A DNA stretch of 45,153 nucleotides from Bdellovibrionales bacterium (GCA_019750295.1 JAIEOS010000037.1:1-45153); one strand, 5' to 3'; shown: positions 25,801 to 35,407, numbered from the stretch's first letter. Numbers and translations are program-made. The notes: a model not told the origin generated them from the letters alone.

Positions 25801-27438
25801 GAGGCCGCTGCGGACGAAGATAAAATTCGTTTTGACACCGCGGGAACTGAGCGCATGATCATCGACGAAACCGGTCGCGTCGGTATTGGAACATCAAATC
25901 CAACAGCGTCGCTCACGGTAAAACAAGAGGTTCGTCTTATAGGCGCAACTTCGGGACACGTGGGATTAGCTGCAGCGACAAATGCAGGATCAACAACATA
26001 CACGCTTCCATCGGCCGATGGCTCCACAGGACAAGTATTAAGTACGAATGGATCGGGAACACTGGGTTGGGTGGCCAACTCCGCGGGCTCTGTGACGAGT
26101 GTCACTGCGGGCTCCGGATTGAGCGGCGGAACTATTACATCCACAGGAACAATCGCCATTGCGGCAGGTGGTGTAGGAAACTCGGAACTCGCTAACAATG
26201 CGGTCACAAACGCAAAAGTGAATGATGTGGCATGGTCAAAAGTGACTGGAGCGCCTACGACTCTCTCTGGATTTAATATTACCGATGGTGTCCGCAATAA
26301 AGGGAATACTCCTGCAGTGTCTGCGGGGACAACTGTTCCATCATCTCCTGCCGATGGAGATATTTGGGTGGATACATCCAATGCGAAGATTCAAAGATAT
26401 AATGGTTCGACTTGGGTGACGGTCGGAACCACGAGTGCGTCTGACTTGGGTAGCGGCACTGTGCCTTTTGGAAGACTTCCTGTGGGCACGGCTGCAAATA
26501 CTGTTGCCGCGGGTAATGACTCGCGAATTATCGCTGCCGCGAATGCACTTCAAAGAGATGGATCTGTCACAGCTACGGGCGCTTTGAATATGGGAACCAA
26601 TAAAATTTCGAATTTGGGTGTACCGACGACTGGCACCGATGCGACGACTAAGGACTATGTTGATGCTTCGGGTGGTGGCGGCAGTGGATGGTCCGTAACA
26701 TGTTCAATGTACTCCAGCATTATGACTTGCATAAGGATTAACGGACAGACTGGTGCGACCGAATGTGCGTATAACACCAATTATGGATATAGCTCGTCTT
26801 GGACTCCGTGTGCGAATCCACCGTTTACAGGTGGCGCCGGCGGTGATGAGCTCCCTCGAGGATACTTTGTAAGTACTTATTTCACTTATAATGGAAATCT
26901 CGGTGGGTTAGCAGGAGCCAACGCGACTTGCCTTAATGAACTCACGAGTTATCCTTGGAAAGGTAAAGCGGACGCGGATTCTCGAGGCCTTTTAAATTCA
27001 ACAAAAGTAAAAGCTTTTCTTTGCGACAGTTCTACATGTAATAATGCAGTTTCTTTCACTCGATATACCTTCGCGAGCGTTGGCAGCACTACAATTGGGG
27101 GAAGTACATTCACCACGGATATTAATGGTAGTGCTCCTCTCGACTCGTCTTCATGGAGTGGTTCCGGATATTTCAGTAACAGTTTTACGTATTGGAGTGG
27201 CCGAGACATGGCATCTACCTCAACAACGGCGTGGGGCACCACAGCATTTTCAAGCACCTGCAGTAACTGGAGCTCGAATTTAGGGACCGTTTACTCGAGT
27301 ACGGGAAATACTTCGTCGACGAATCAGAATCGATGGATATCTCATAAATACGATAACGGTTATGGTTCGTTTTACTACAGCGGCTCGGGAAATGCGTGTA
27401 ATACCAGCTATAAACTTATTTGCATAGTGCATCCCTAA
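22876..27438 (+). CDS. mosaic adhesive fibre 1 (MAT-like) with DUF1554-type tip; intact
   Basis: 1520 residues, the only undamaged fibre here. Signal peptide (FLILVLSPGFLSAQ), then the conserved base VPASFTYQGQITKSGGVPLEANPVMFNVRVYSPVNDCLLYEEQHS..DFHLQSVPYAWYANSLQG (to ~residue 160). A long phage-tail-fibre-like shaft follows, built of LSGGTMAGNINMNGNQI, AGSGLSGG, DGTVATADLADSSVTSAKI and DKIRFDTAGTERMIID units. Residues ~1316-1520 resemble the DUF1554 lectin/endostatin-like domain seen in Leptospira Len proteins (SVGSTTIGGSTF, FWSGRDM-like YWSGRDM, CNTSYKLICI). In B. bacteriovorus such trimeric fibres recognise prey. Start ATG 22876 (TTG 22873 or GTG 22867 possible) after AGAGG. Two genes follow without a gap. 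Confidence 0.88.
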   Translation: MTKSKNLIFLILVLSPGFLSAQTVPASFTYQGQITKSGGVPLEANPVMFNVRVYSPVNDCLLYEEQHSINMTGSEGMFSLSVGAGIRTGSDFEDSSSLISVMQNGVNFTGITNCSSGTSYNALVGHTRKVRISYNDGSGLVTLAQDFHLQSVPYAWYANSLQGLTANNFVQIDPANNVTQANLQNLLGGSNYNTLYNLASGTAVTPLNMNNQQIKNIANPTLPQDAATKNYADTKVAGSNIDVSGIGSGVGDGKVLSWNATQNRWEAVTPSAITDSTKLPLSGGTMAGNINMNGNQILNVGHVTLQSLSTITLGRYDNAQQATLVGSLNASHRGAIWFNTTSAKVIYWDGTSAVEFGTGTGTGDIESVTAGAGLSGGATSGAASLQVAVDGVSVEINGSSQVALKDDGVTSSKIADDAVTSSHIFDGTVATADLADSSVTNNKIANMSVAKITNGPVEYFGYMPGAVECANGEVLKWDAVADRWICGADVNSGGDITAVNTTAPLVGGVASGVANLTLSYDANTLAVNGSNELQVKAAGITANEIATNAVTTVKILDNSVTDAKINSVSVGKISSASGQYFTYQPNGVSCANGQVLKWNNGASRWDCANDTDTDTNTDAVASVYGRMGAVVAQAGDYSANQITNVPAGSISAVNAQAAIDELETEKVAKSGDTMTGSLTLNTQSEVRFADADSSNYVALRSPSVVGSNLILTLPAADGSNGQVLATNGLGQLVWVSSSGGDITGVTAGSGLSGGGSSGDVTVSVATGGITSTHINDGTVATADLADSSVTSAKIQDGAITNSDINASAAIAWSKIDKTGATAGDIGGVPATRNIATNSGSGLTGGGDLSADRSLAINTDNSTLEVATNTLQIKDAGVGSAKLADSSVTSAKINDGTIATADIGDSQVTSAKISSLNITKLTAGPTDYFSYMPAGTECTNGYTLIWNSTDDRWICGALPSSLLALADSDNDTRIRVEAAADEDKIRFDTAGTERMIIDETGRVGIGTSNPTASLTVKQEVRLIGATSGHVGLAAATNAGSTTYTLPSADGSTGQVLSTNGSGTLGWVANSAGSVTSVTAGSGLSGGTITSTGTIAIAAGGVGNSELANNAVTNAKVNDVAWSKVTGAPTTLSGFNITDGVRNKGNTPAVSAGTTVPSSPADGDIWVDTSNAKIQRYNGSTWVTVGTTSASDLGSGTVPFGRLPVGTAANTVAAGNDSRIIAAANALQRDGSVTATGALNMGTNKISNLGVPTTGTDATTKDYVDASGGGGSGWSVTCSMYSSIMTCIRINGQTGATECAYNTNYGYSSSWTPCANPPFTGGAGGDELPRGYFVSTYFTYNGNLGGLAGANATCLNELTSYPWKGKADADSRGLLNSTKVKAFLCDSSTCNNAVSFTRYTFASVGSTTIGGSTFTTDINGSAPLDSSSWSGSGYFSNSFTYWSGRDMASTSTTAWGTTAFSSTCSNWSSNLGTVYSSTGNTSSTNQNRWISHKYDNGYGSFYYSGSGNACNTSYKLICIVHP

Positions 27439-27441
27439 TTT

Positions 27442-27903
27442 ATGAAGAACTTAATTATTTGCATCGTGATATCCATTGTAACTTCTGCTTTGACAACGGC
27501 TTCGCTGTTTTACCTCTCGGATCGGGTATTTTCGATTTCGGTAAATTTTAAGCCTATCCCTCGGGCTAGTGTATCAACGGCGCCAATTGCTGGTCAGCCG
27601 TTGAATGTGGATGTTGATCCCTGCCAAGACGACGCTGGGAAATTTTGTAGCGCAAGTAAAAATGAGCCGGGCGGAGTCAATGCGTGTTTGCTCGACTATA
27701 TTGATCAAGTGCAACCGATGTGTGCGATCAAGCTCAATAACATTCTTAAAAAATGGGATCCTTGTCGCAGTGATATCGACAGATTGTGCTCAGGAGTCAG
27801 ACCGGGTCGGCTCCGATGGTTGAAATGTTTAGAAGAAAAATTAAGTCAGACAACTCCGCAATGTCATGATCATTTGATGAGTATTAAAGGTAGAAACAAA
27901 TAA
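27442..27903 (+). CDS. exported protein with GLG1-type Cys-rich repeats
   Basis: 153 residues with an N-terminal hydrophobic segment (LIICIVISIVTSALTTASLFYL) acting as signal or anchor. Two Cys-rich repeats of the GLG1/ESL-1 type follow: CQDDAGKFCSASKNEPGGVNACLLDYIDQVQPMC and CRSDIDRLCSGVRPGRLRWLKCLEEKLSQTTPQC, each C-D---(F/L)C----G---CL----C. Bacterial roles of the repeat are not known. It starts three bases after the fibre 1 stop, and its own stop overlaps the next start (TAATG), so fibre 1, this protein and the signal-peptidase-like protein form an operon. Confidence 0.75.
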   Translation: MKNLIICIVISIVTSALTTASLFYLSDRVFSISVNFKPIPRASVSTAPIAGQPLNVDVDPCQDDAGKFCSASKNEPGGVNACLLDYIDQVQPMCAIKLNNILKKWDPCRSDIDRLCSGVRPGRLRWLKCLEEKLSQTTPQCHDHLMSIKGRNK

Positions 27904-28406
27904 TGATGTTTCTGTTCGGACTTGTTTTTATATTTTCTGTAAACGCGGATTGCTCGGCAGACATCAAGATCAAAACAATCCGTGGAAATTCGATGAAAGG
28001 GCTTTACGAAAACGGGCAGGATATTTCGGTCGATCAAAATTATTACGGGTGCCATTCGCCACAGATGCATGATGTGGTGCTGGTTCAAAAAAAGGGCTTT
28101 AAAGCCCCGATCATCAAAGAGATTTTAGTCACTCCAGGTCAGCGATTTCAGTTGGTTCCTCAAGGTAAGGGGCATGTGATGCTCGTGGACGGTAAGGAGC
28201 TTGAGAACTCGATCCATAAAAAATATATCTTCTCTCGTGGAGCTTATAAAATGCTTTCTCTTTACGAAAAAGAGTTTAAAGGCCTGATGCCGAAAGACAC
28301 TTATTTCATTTTCGGAACAGGACTAGCCGATTCGCGAGACTCAACTCGCTTTGGTCCAGTGCTGCGAAGTGAGATCATCGGAAAGGTGCTCGGATTAAAG
28401 AAGTGA
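27903..28406 (+). CDS. S26 signal-peptidase-like protein, exported
   Basis: 167 residues. Boxes of the type I signal peptidase family are present: box B GNSMKGLYENGQDISV with nucleophile Ser30, box C HDVVLVQ, box D PIIKEILVTPGQRF with general base Lys72, VDGKELENS, and box E FGTGLADSRDSTRFGPVLRSEIIGKV. The DSR-FGPV ending is reminiscent of the TraF branch. It lacks the two anchor helices of housekeeping LepB and has a short signal-like N-terminus (MMFLFGLVFIFSVNA). It could mature a product of this operon, for example fibre 1; that is inference. Start overlaps the preceding stop. Confidence 0.8.
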   Translation: MMFLFGLVFIFSVNADCSADIKIKTIRGNSMKGLYENGQDISVDQNYYGCHSPQMHDVVLVQKKGFKAPIIKEILVTPGQRFQLVPQGKGHVMLVDGKELENSIHKKYIFSRGAYKMLSLYEKEFKGLMPKDTYFIFGTGLADSRDSTRFGPVLRSEIIGKVLGLKK

Positions 28407-28417
28407 TCCGATTTGTT

Positions 28418-28489
28418 TCCAAAAACAGGATCAATTGTCGCGTCTCAAGGCGAGATTTGATTCATCTAATTATGTAAATCAACCGATCG
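28418..28489 (+). promoter_or_regulatory. adhesin-type promoter of second Ig/TSP1 lipoprotein
   Basis: TCCAAAAACAGGATCA at 28418-28433 and CCGATCGG (variant of CCGATAAG) at 28483-28490, 65 bp apart. CCGATCG ends six bases before ATG 28496, as in the fibre genes, supporting that ATG as the ancestral start. Confidence 0.45.
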
Positions 28490-28495
28490 GTAATA

Positions 28496-31400
28496 ATGCC
28501 TAAGTCTCAATTTAACTTAATATTTCTCGTTTTTTTGCTCCCTTGGCGCTTTTGCGTTGCACCAAGGGCGTCGAGTATCAAGATTTGAGAACGGGCGATA
28601 TTCAATTTGGGATGGAAAAAAACATCTATTCTAATCAATCGGAATTTGATTTTTCAGTGACAACCCATTTACCAGGACATTTTGCAAAGCCGGAAGTGAC
28701 CCTTGCGGTTTATGAGTCAGGGGATTGCTCTGGAGAATATGATGAACAGTCTCAGGTCGGTTTTGAACGGGTGAGAGCCTCTTCCCTCCAAGATGGAAAA
28801 GTTTATTCTTTCCGTGTGCTCATTAGCGTTGATAAAAAGAACTATCGTTCGCCCTGTACTCCTTGGGTAGGGATCGATCAGCAAGCTCCCAATCCAGTGA
28901 CTCCGGTGATGCCTCCTTCCGATGGCTTTACCACTGAATTACGAATGACCGCACGCTGGAATCCTACCGTCGATAACGGTATATCTGGCTTGAATGATAA
29001 ACCTTATCGCATCAAGCTGTTTGATCAAAACGCCTGCACCGGGACGATTCTTCGCGTGATCGATACAGATTCTCTATTAGAGGAATTCGCTGATCTTAGC
29101 CATGGTAATTTTTATTCATATCAGGTACTAGCGCTCGATCGCGCGAACAATGAAAGTCCGGTCTCCTGCTCACCTTCGACAGAGATTGATATATATGCTC
29201 CTGGCTTTACGATGAGCGATCCGGGCAGTGACAGTGGTTTTACAAATTCAACAACGGTCGACGTCACATTTGTTAACGACTCTTGGGCGGGTTACTGGTG
29301 TATGACCACCGATGCCGCATTTGTACCCACGTCGCCGACGGATGCCTGCCCGGGTGGGCAGGGATCAACGAATGGGTGGCACACCTCTCGACCGACGAGT
29401 TATAATCTTGTTGGCGCGGATGGACTCAAGACAATTTATGCTCATCTCTTAAATCAAGACGGGGACCCGCGTACCAATAAAATTCCTTTGGTTGCTATAG
29501 AGCTCGATCGTGTAGCACCCGCAGCTTTTGCGATCACAGGAATCACCGGGGGAACGGACACGGTTCTCGATGCTTATCTTAACGACAATGACGATCCGTT
29601 GATTCATTTTACAGCGTCTGCCGATCTAAAGAATTATACGGTCAGCATTCTTAACGCCGACACGTCTTTGAATTGTCAAACAATCGTCAATGCCGCAGTA
29701 ATCAACGCGACGCTTGAGAACTGCACTTTAACTAATGGCACCACCTATACGGCTCGCGTCCGCGCCGCCGATTATGCGGGAAATTCCACGGTCGCCGCCG
29801 ATTTTCCGTTCGTCGTCGATCTGACTCCTCCAGGACCTTTTACAATTTTAGGCGTAAGAAGTAACAACGACGGCAATGTAGACACGTGGGCCTCCGGAAG
29901 CCCAGATGTGGTTTGGACATCTTCGGTGGATGCTGTTGATTACCAATCCTCGGTCAGAAACGCGGGAAGCCAGTTGGGCGTGTGCCCACAACATACAATT
30001 CCTAGTGTAAGTTTAAATTACGATTTTAACAGTCTGGTTTGTTCACCTTGGGTGGATGGCGAAAATTACGAAGTGCTTTTGCGCTCTCGCGACGATGCCT
30101 CGTTGTACACCACGGCTACCAATCAACCTTTTGCATTTAGAGCGGATCTCACGGCGCCTGCGCTCACGATCGATGTACAGCCCCTAAATTTAAATAACAG
30201 CACAACAGCGACTTACGTTTTTACGAACTCCGATAATCTCAGTGGTGTTCAAACGGTGGAATGTCGTTGGAACGGTGGGGCTTACTCTTCTTGCGTGTCG
30301 CCTTATAACCAAATGGGCCTTCCTCAAGGAAACTACACCTTCGATGTGAGAGCGATCGACAATGTTGGAAATAGTATTACGCAGAGTCACGCATTCGCTT
30401 TAGATATCACTCCACCAACGGTGACAATAACTTCTGGACCGGCTCCCTATGTGAACAGTGCCACGGCCAATTTTACTTTTACGTCTGTGGACTCGGGCGC
30501 TGCCGGCGTGCTAGATATCGAATGTCGTCTTGATGGTGGAATTTGGATGGTGTGCACATCTCCGCACACAGAACTTCTATTGCCCGAAGGGCCTCATCTC
30601 TTCGAAGTTCGCTCACAAGATAGTTTAAATCAGATGAGCGCGGTCGTTTCTCACTCATGGAGTGTCGACGTAACGTCTCCCGCTTTGTCCTTTACTTCTG
30701 TTCCCGCAGATTTAATTGGGGTGAATTCGTCTTCTCATAGTTTTACCGTGAGCGACGCTTTAAGCGGTATTGCATCTGTCCAATGTCGCATCGACGGTGG
30801 AGCCTACGGAGCGTGCACGAGTCCGCGGGCCAATGGCTCTTTAGCGCACGGAAACCACACCGTTGATGTTCGTGCGGTCGATAACGTTGGAAATATCGCA
30901 TTGATCACCGACACCTTCGAAGTGGACTTAAATCCTCCGACGGTCACAATTACAAGTGGGCCTCCAGTGTATACCAATTTACCAGCGGCGGCTTTCACTT
31001 TTACCGCGGTCGATTCGGGAAGTTCTGGTGTGGCAATGATCGAATGCAGCTTAGATGGTGGTCCTTTTAACGCTTGCACATCTCCTCACCCTGTCGTTGT
31101 GGGAAGTTTAGGGGCGCATAACCTTCGCATCCGCGCCAGTGATAACTTTGGCCATATGAGTGGGATTGTTCAACATAACTGGAGCTATGATACCACGCCT
31201 CCGTCCGTCTCAATTACATCTCACCCGGGCGCTTCTTCGACATCCACTTCGGCGACGTTCACTTTTAACGCTTCGGATGCCGAATCCAGTATCGTCAGTC
31301 GAGAGTGCCGCTGGAATGGGGGAGCTTGGATGTCCTGTGTTTCGGGAGTCAGTCAATCGGGCTTACCTGTAACCACAAATACATTTGATGTTCGTGTGAC

Positions 31401-32088
31401 AAACGGTATCGGACTTACAGCGACCGCGTCGCACACGTGGTTAATTTTCTACAGTTACTCGTGGCAAACGAGCGGATGGGGATCCTGCAGTGCTAGCCCA
31501 TCTTGGAGTTACGGAAGTTGGTCTTCGTGTGTAAATACATCCTGCTCGGGTGGGTCGCAGAGTCGATCAGCCACCTGTGTGAATACGTCTGGCTCAGAGT
31601 CGCGAAGTGTTTGGTGCCAACGAAGTGATGGTGCAACGGTCGCCGACGGTTTTTGCGGAGGAGGACAGCCTTCATCCACTCAAGCTTGCTCTGCTTCCTG
31701 TGGAGGATCACCCACTACGACACAAGCCTGTGTGGGCGGAACTCCTTGTCGGTATAATCTAAGCCACATTACGATGCTCTTTACTGGATTCCTTTCGAAC
31801 TCCTGCCGTCCTCATGGCTTCGAATTTCTACCGGGTTGTACTGCGAGTGCAGGAAATCCCTATGGTCAGACTTGCGAGACCACTGGAAATCAGTGTTACT
31901 ACTTTTGGGCTGCAGGTCCAGTTTGGCAGGCGAGCAATCCTACTCTTTGCTCTGTGGGACAGGCTTATCTTGTAAGAAATGAATACACGTGTCAGTTCTG
32001 CCCGAGCGGAAACTGGGGGTCGGGAACTTACTCCACCTCGGAGCCGCATGTTGCGGGATCTTACACGAACCTTGGTTGTCAGCCGTAG
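28496..32088 (+). CDS. second Ig/TSP1 surface lipoprotein, frameshifted in signal peptide at T7 tract
   Basis: Paralogue of the 19249 gene; stalk nearly the same in protein but with many silent DNA differences. From TTG 28543 the frame is open for 1181 residues but starts LALLRCTKG, with no room for a signal peptide or ribosome site. ATG 28496 opens a signal-peptide-like frame (MPKSQFNLIFLVF) that differs by one base. Adding one T to the T7 run at 28530-28536 would join them as MPKSQFNLIFLVFFAPLALL-RC. So the gene is either phase-variable by slippage or carries a sequence error. The domain order matches the paralogue: FN3-like, five Ig-like repeats, TSP1-like, then a different Cys-rich ~120-residue tip. 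Confidence 0.8.
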
Positions 32089-32091
32089 GAG

Positions 32092-32116
32092 AGACTGGAT
32101 CAACTTGATCCAGTCT
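32092..32116 (+). terminator. perfect hairpin just after second lipoprotein
   Basis: AGACTGGATCAA (32092-32103) and TTGATCCAGTCT (32105-32116) are perfect complements starting four bases after the stop codon; only TTT follows. Probably a terminator, though weak in U. The half-sites GGATCA/TGATCC also match the second half of the upstream element TCC-N7-GGWTCA. Confidence 0.6.
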
Positions 32117-32141
32117 TTGGTGAGAATAACCGTTTTGACGA

Positions 32142-32201
32142 TCCAAAATCTGGTTCATAACCGTTAAAAATTGCTTAGAATCTTTCCATAAATTCCGATA
32201 A
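32142..32201 (+). promoter_or_regulatory. adhesin-type promoter of fibre 2
   Basis: TCCAAAATCTGGTTCA at 32142-32157 and CCGATAAG at 32195-32202, 53 bp apart; exactly six bases separate CCGATAA from the ATG at 32208. Confidence 0.55.
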
Positions 32202-32207
32202 GTTAGA

Positions 32208-33741
32208 ATGGTAAAATCCCTATTATTTCTGATTTTTAATTTCGTTACGATATCTTCAGTTTTCGCCCAGGTCCCTGCGAGTTTTGTTTATCAAGGTCAA
32301 ATCACCAAAAGCGGCGGGGTGCCTCTCGAAGCCAATCCTGTGGTTTTTAACGTACGCGTTTACTCACCGGTCAATGATTGCTTGCTCTATGAAGAGCAAC
32401 ATTCAATCAACATATTGGGGAGCGAAGGTATGTTTAGTTTGAGTGTCGGTGGTGGGAATTCGCACCGGATCCGATTACGAAGACACGTCGTCGTTAGTGA
32501 CGGTGATGCAGAATGGCTTGAATCTCACTGGAATTACAACTTGTGCCTCCGGAAATAGTTATAGTTCTTTAACCGGACATACTCGAAAAGTGCGCATCAG
32601 TTATAATGACGGGTCAGGGTCTGTAACATTAGCCCAGGACTTTCACCTTCAGAGTGTGCCCTATGCGTGGTATGCAAATAGCCTTCAGGGACTAATGCCG
32701 AATAATTTTGTGCAAATTGATCCTGCAAACAATATTACTCAGACCAATCTTGCGAATCTTTTAACAGGGACAAACTACAACACGCTTTATAATTTAGCGA
32801 GCGGCACACAGGTCAGCCCGTTAACCATGAACAACCAACAAATTAAGAATGTCGCGGATCCGAGTCTGCCGCAAGATGCCGCAACAAAAAATTATGCCGA
32901 TACAAAGATCGCCGGGGCTAACATCGATGTGTCAGGTGTTGGTGCCGGTGTGGGTAACGGAAGAGTACTTTCGTGGAACGCCACACTGAATCGTTGGGAG
33001 GCAACGACACCGTCGGCGATCACCGACGCGACGAAGCTTCCTCTTGCCGGGGGAACAATGGCCGGCAACATCAACATGAATGGAAATCAGCTTTTAAATG
33101 CGGGCCATATCACTCTGCAAAACCTATCGACGGTGACTTTGGGGAAATACGATAACACCCAACAAAGCACCCTCGTGGGAACACTCACTCCGTCGAACAA
33201 AGGTGCGATGTGGTTTAATAGTCAGACCAACAAAATTATGTATTGGGATGGAGCTGCAGCCGCAGAGGCCGGCTCCGGAAGCGGAACGATCTCGGAAATC
33301 GTGACCAATGGAACATCGGCGCTCAGTGGTGGTGGAAATTCGGGGACCATTACACTGTCGGTGAATACCGATGGATCTACGCTGGAAGTGAATGGATCGA
33401 ATCAGTTGAGAGTTCGCGACGGTGGTGTGACGGACGTTAAAGTGAATTCTGTGGGTGTTCAAAAAATTACAAGTAGTTTGGGTCAATATTTAACCTATCG
33501 TCCGAACAACGGGGCTTGCGCCGATGGACAAACATTAAAATGGAACACGCTCACGGGTTGGGAGTGTGCTAACGATAACGATGCGAATACTGATGCGGTT
33601 TCAAGCGTGTTTTCGCGCACAGGAGCTATCACCGCGCAAAATGGAGACTATACAGCATCGCAAGTGACAAATACTCCGGCGGGCGCAGTGGCCTCCACAA
33701 ATGTTCAAGCTGCTGTCAATGAACTGGATTCAGAAAAACTG
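32208..33741 (+). pseudogene. mosaic adhesive fibre 2: frameshifted and truncated
   Basis: Starts as a normal fibre (signal peptide ending VFA-QVPASFVYQGQITKSGGVPLEANPVVFNVRVYSPVNDCLLYEEQHS). An extra G in GGTGGTGGGAATTCGC (GGG at 32454-32456) shifts the frame and stops it at 32558; removing one G restores GGIRTGSDYEDTSSL. The second frame runs on through the base and first shaft units to NELDSEKL, then homology to the other fibres ends at ~33738-33741, where paralogues have DTEKVAKSGDTMTGAL. Beyond that, the open frame to 34065 is the antisense of another gene. It therefore has no shaft end and no tip and cannot make a functional fibre. Confidence 0.85.
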
Positions 33742-34097
33742 GGGATGACTGTGTCATCAGGGCCCCCGGTTCCTGAGCCAACGAAGGGAGTTAATGACGT
33801 TCCACTAATCTGTACAACTGATGACATGGTCGCCACGCCCGTTGAGAGATTGACGGTAATGTGTGCGGCTTGGAATTGGTTACTCGTATTTCGAAATACA
33901 AAAAGAAATTTTGTTTCTGATAGACGAGTTATAAAAAAATTTCCACTATTTGAGGGCGGTGTTAAGGAAGTTGTCACCGGCCAAACTGTAAATCCTGTTG
34001 CGGTGCCAGTAAGTACCGTGCTGGTTGTTCCAGCAAAGCTGACGCTGCAAAATACTAATGCATAAACGATGATGGATAGCTGTTGGGTGTACCTCAT
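33742..34097 (-). pseudogene. truncated secreted-protein gene fused tail-to-tail with fibre 2
   Basis: On the minus strand a real-looking gene begins at ATG 34097 with signal peptide MRYTQQLSIIVYALVFCSVSFA and continues TTSTVLTGTATGFTVWPVTTSLTPPSNSGNFFITRLSETKFLFVFRNTSN.. to about GTGGPDDTVIP. It then runs into the antisense of fibre 2 and stops at 33705. Both genes lose their 3' ends at the same point, so this is a rearrangement or deletion junction. I do not recognise the family. Confidence 0.6.
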
Positions 34098-34166
34098 GCG
34101 TACTAATGTCATTCAATAGAATAGTAGCATCGTGGCGGATTTGCTGTCTAGTTTTTGAACAAGGAA

Positions 34167-34190
34167 GTCGATCCCCCCGTTTGGATCGAC
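34167..34190 (-). terminator. possible hairpin terminator of the ATPase gene
   Basis: GTCGATCC (34167-34174) and GGATCGAC (34183-34190) form a perfect 8-bp stem 78 bp beyond the ATPase stop on the minus strand. No U tract is seen on either strand, so termination is uncertain. Confidence 0.35.
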
Positions 34191-34267
34191 ACTCGCGAGT
34201 CACATTAAAAGCACAAAGCGTTTACTGTACTCTAGAGAGGTCTCCGGTTTAAAAAAAGAGGAGCAGT

Positions 34268-35407
34268 TTATTTCAACTTCTCAATTTTACAGAATTCGGT
34301 AAAAGGTAAGATATGAATCTTGTCGGAAATAGTTCGAAAGGTTGTGCCTTGGTGAACCTGGTAGAATTTGGGTATAGGTGTTCGCTCGCTAAAGTAAGAA
34401 ATATGTCTTGAAAGATTTTTTTCTCCAGTTTTGCACTCCACAGCAAATAGGGGCTTTTTGTTCTTTAACACAACAAAATCGACCTCTTTGGCTGTGATAT
34501 CGCGTAAGAATCTGAGTTCCATCCGATCTCCCTGGGTGTCTTCGTGATAGTGACAAAATTTAAGAAGGTGGCTTGCCACTAAGTTTTCCCAGCGTGACCC
34601 AGGGGAGTCAAGTTCACTCCAGTCCCAAAGATAAATCTTCTGCTCTTTTTTTACAGCTTTGATTCGTGGAGCTCCATAAGGAGCGATTCGGTAACAGTAA
34701 TAAACGTTTTCTAGAATTGAAATCCATTTTTCGACAGTTTTAAAGTCGACTTCTAGGTCTTCTGCTAAGTTCTTTCGTGAGAGAGGGGAGCCCACTCTGT
34801 CTGGAAGAGCTTCCATTAAAATCTCTATGTTTGATATTTCTTTGACGTTCTCGAGATCGCGAATGTCAGAATAAACGATCCGTTCCCGCCTTTGCCTATG
34901 CCATCTCTTAAGTTGTTGGGCTGAGGCATTGATATAAGGTTCTGGAAACCCTCCAAACTCTAAAAGTCTTTGGAGAATCCTGTGTTCGCAAGATTTAGAA
35001 ACTTCGCAAAGTGTAAATGGGTGCATTCGATAGTAATGATATCGTCCAAGTAAAGAATCCCCGCCTTTTCTGTAGTAATCGAGGCGAGCGGATCCAGTAA
35101 CCAGGAATTGGTGAGTATTTTTCAACTTATCGAAGAAGCCTTTGACGAGAGATCGCCATTTTACAAATTTGTGAATCTCGTCGAGGATTATAAGCTTTTG
35201 TTTGGCATCGAATATTCCAGCTTTTATTTTTTTTCGATCCTCTAGGTCATCCCAGTTTAAGTAACTCGTGTGACCATCTTTATAACTTGGAATAAGTGAC
35301 TGAGCGAAAAAGGTTTTCCCTACCTGCCGTGGTCCTCCTAAAAAGACCATTTTCCGGGTAAGATCAGTCTCAACGTTCTTCATGAGGTATCTGTGTAAAG
35401 TAGACAT
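34268..35407 (-). CDS. AAA_14/DUF4143-type P-loop ATPase
   Basis: 379 residues. Walker A GGPRQVGKT (24-32), Walker B KLIILDEIHK, sensor VTGSARLDYYRKGGDSLLGRY, the FPEPY stretch and a winged-helix-like segment (LSRKNLAEDLEVDFKTVEKWISILENVYYCYR). The C-terminal half carries an endonuclease-like core (EVDFVVLKNKKPLFAVECKTGEK) as in DUF4143. The family is widespread, scattered, and often mobile or in multiple copies; function is unknown. Here it lies antisense inside the fibre array beside a broken junction, suggesting insertion. Iterated GTAAAGTAGA sites cover its start, the first one inside its own codons 2-4, suggesting autoregulation. Confidence 0.85.
   Translation of the reverse strand: MSTLHRYLMKNVETDLTRKMVFLGGPRQVGKTFFAQSLIPSYKDGHTSYLNWDDLEDRKKIKAGIFDAKQKLIILDEIHKFVKWRSLVKGFFDKLKNTHQFLVTGSARLDYYRKGGDSLLGRYHYYRMHPFTLCEVSKSCEHRILQRLLEFGGFPEPYINASAQQLKRWHRQRRERIVYSDIRDLENVKEISNIEILMEALPDRVGSPLSRKNLAEDLEVDFKTVEKWISILENVYYCYRIAPYGAPRIKAVKKEQKIYLWDWSELDSPGSRWENLVASHLLKFCHYHEDTQGDRMELRFLRDITAKEVDFVVLKNKKPLFAVECKTGEKNLSRHISYFSERTPIPKFYQVHQGTTFRTISDKIHILPFTEFCKIEKLK

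Noticed and set aside
25695-26381. Long antisense open frame (228 codons) opposite fibre 1, and similar ones opposite fibres 3 and 4 (e.g. 42653-43084)
   Set aside because: They mirror the repeated shaft codons, have Val/Pro/Ser-rich low-complexity translations, no signal or ribosome site, and recur wherever the shaft repeats occur.
33742-34065. C-terminal 108 codons of the open fibre 2 frame as a genuine new tip
   Set aside because: The opposite strand carries a signal peptide and sensible protein here, and the plus-strand translation has no Gly-rich or lectin-like character.
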